Under the pieces are notes generated by a model. That model worked only from the letters and a program-made list of their open reading frames with translations. It did not search any database and had not been told where the DNA came from. Both the position numbers and the translations under genes were made by a program. DNA of 6,933 nt, taken from Actinomycetota bacterium. Lineage in GTDB: Bacteria; Actinomycetota; Acidimicrobiia; Acidimicrobiales; Microtrichaceae. The number at the start of each line of letters is the position of its first letter. The stretch's first letter is position 1. The stretch is from the NCBI GenBank assembly GCA_009700815.1, contig WLLG01000109.1:1-6933 (forward strand), in the 5' to 3' direction. Below are positions 6,271 through 6,933 of this stretch, one piece after another.

Positions 6271-6933
6271 GTGAGGATTCAACTAGAGGCCCCAGCAAAG
6301 CTCACGCTCTCGTTGCGAGTAACTGGTATCCGTGATGACGGGTATCACCTGATCCGTGCCGAGATGGTGAGTCTGGATATATTCGATTCTCTGAGCCTCG
6401 ACCCCGAGGGTTCCGAGTTTGTAGTCATCAATAAAGGGAAGAGCGCGCAGGGAGAGCAGGATGACCTGGTGCAACAGGCGCTCCGAGCAGTCAACTGCCA
6501 AGCCGGTGTCGTGCTCACCAAGCGGATCCCTGCCGGAGCAGGCCTAGGTGGCGGAAGTTCCGATGCCGCGGCGATTTTGCGGTGGGCACATCAGCGCGAC
6601 CCACAGGTGGCCGCCGCAATCGGCGCCGATGTTGCATTCTGCGTTGCTGGTGGCCACGCAGAAGTCAGCGGAATAGGAGAAGTCCTGTCCCCGCTCGAAC
6701 ATGTGGACCGAACCTTTACGCTGTACACGCCTGCGATGCACTGCTCAACCCCAGTTGTCTACCAAGCCTGGGATTCCCTAGGGGGACCTGTTGGAGAGAA
6801 CGGAAATGACCTCGAGCCTGCCGCACTCCATGCCTACCCGGCACTAGCAGAACATCGAGATTTCCTTGGTGCAGCTACAGGACAACAACCCCGATTAGCT
6901 GGCAGCGGTTCGACATGGTTTGTTGAAGGAGCC
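6271..6933 (+). CDS. ispE: 4-diphosphocytidyl-2-C-methyl-D-erythritol kinase IspE (partial, runs off right edge)
   Basis: The first 221 codons of IspE, the GHMP-family kinase that uses ATP to phosphorylate 4-diphosphocytidyl-2-C-methyl-D-erythritol in the MEP isoprenoid pathway. Visible features: APAKLTLSL with K10 near the N-terminus, DDGYHLI (22-28), the ATP-binding glycine loop PAGAGLGGGSSDAAA (87-101), GADVAFCVAGG with the probable catalytic D120, NDLEPAAL (179-186) and the C-terminal GHMP motif GSGSTWF (211-217). No stop occurs before the window ends; some tens of residues are probably missing. The Asn usual in the PAKINL motif is Thr here (T12). GTG 6271 is the first possible start after the in-frame rsmA stop, leaving a 9-nt gap. 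No clear ribosome site is seen, so coupling to rsmA translation is likely. Confidence 0.95.
   Translation, partial: MRIQLEAPAKLTLSLRVTGIRDDGYHLIRAEMVSLDIFDSLSLDPEGSEFVVINKGKSAQGEQDDLVQQALRAVNCQAGVVLTKRIPAGAGLGGGSSDAAAILRWAHQRDPQVAAAIGADVAFCVAGGHAEVSGIGEVLSPLEHVDRTFTLYTPAMHCSTPVVYQAWDSLGGPVGENGNDLEPAALHAYPALAEHRDFLGAATGQQPRLAGSGSTWFVEGA

Overview
The window most likely comes from an actinobacterium (Actinomycetota) of moderately high GC, possibly the Acidimicrobiia. The main reason is the gene order tatD - small secreted or anchored protein - rsmA/ksgA - ispE. This matches the tatD-rpfB-ksgA-ispE block known from Mycobacterium tuberculosis (Rv1008-Rv1011). Frequent GTG starts and Thr-rich exported tails fit too. 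The class-level assignment is inference only.

Layout, all on the + strand. Positions 1-136 may hold the last codons of a gene running in from the left. A zinc-ribbon SAM-dependent methyltransferase follows (about 117-1073). After a 97-nt gap comes a 999-codon gene (1171-4170). Its protein joins an O-antigen ligase/Wzy-type membrane enzyme, a Wzz-type chain-length domain and a BY-kinase-like cytoplasmic domain whose nucleotide-binding motifs are lost. Then come tatD (4184-4966), a 120-aa membrane-anchored Ser/Thr-rich protein (4963-5325), rsmA (5332-6261) and the start of ispE (6271 to the right edge, not complete). From the fusion gene onward, gaps are 13 nt, a 4-nt overlap, 6 nt and 9 nt, so these genes look like one transcription unit.

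Working together: the first part looks like the end of a surface or exopolysaccharide locus. The methyltransferase could modify a sugar or lipid precursor, and the fusion protein could polymerise or transfer lipid-linked glycan while controlling its length. The second part is a conserved housekeeping block: metal-dependent nuclease/hydrolase, 16S rRNA dimethylation, and the MEP isoprenoid pathway. The MEP pathway ultimately supplies undecaprenyl phosphate, the lipid carrier for Wzy-type polymers, so a functional link is conceivable but not shown.

The item most worth following up is the three-part fusion. It would put polymerase/ligase, co-polymerase and a catalytically dead Wzc/CpsD-like domain in one chain. 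The other notable items are the small Thr-rich protein in the slot where RpfB sits in mycobacteria, and a 9-bp tandem repeat inside an insertion in RsmA. No RNA genes, CRISPR arrays, insertion sequences or convincing terminators were seen.
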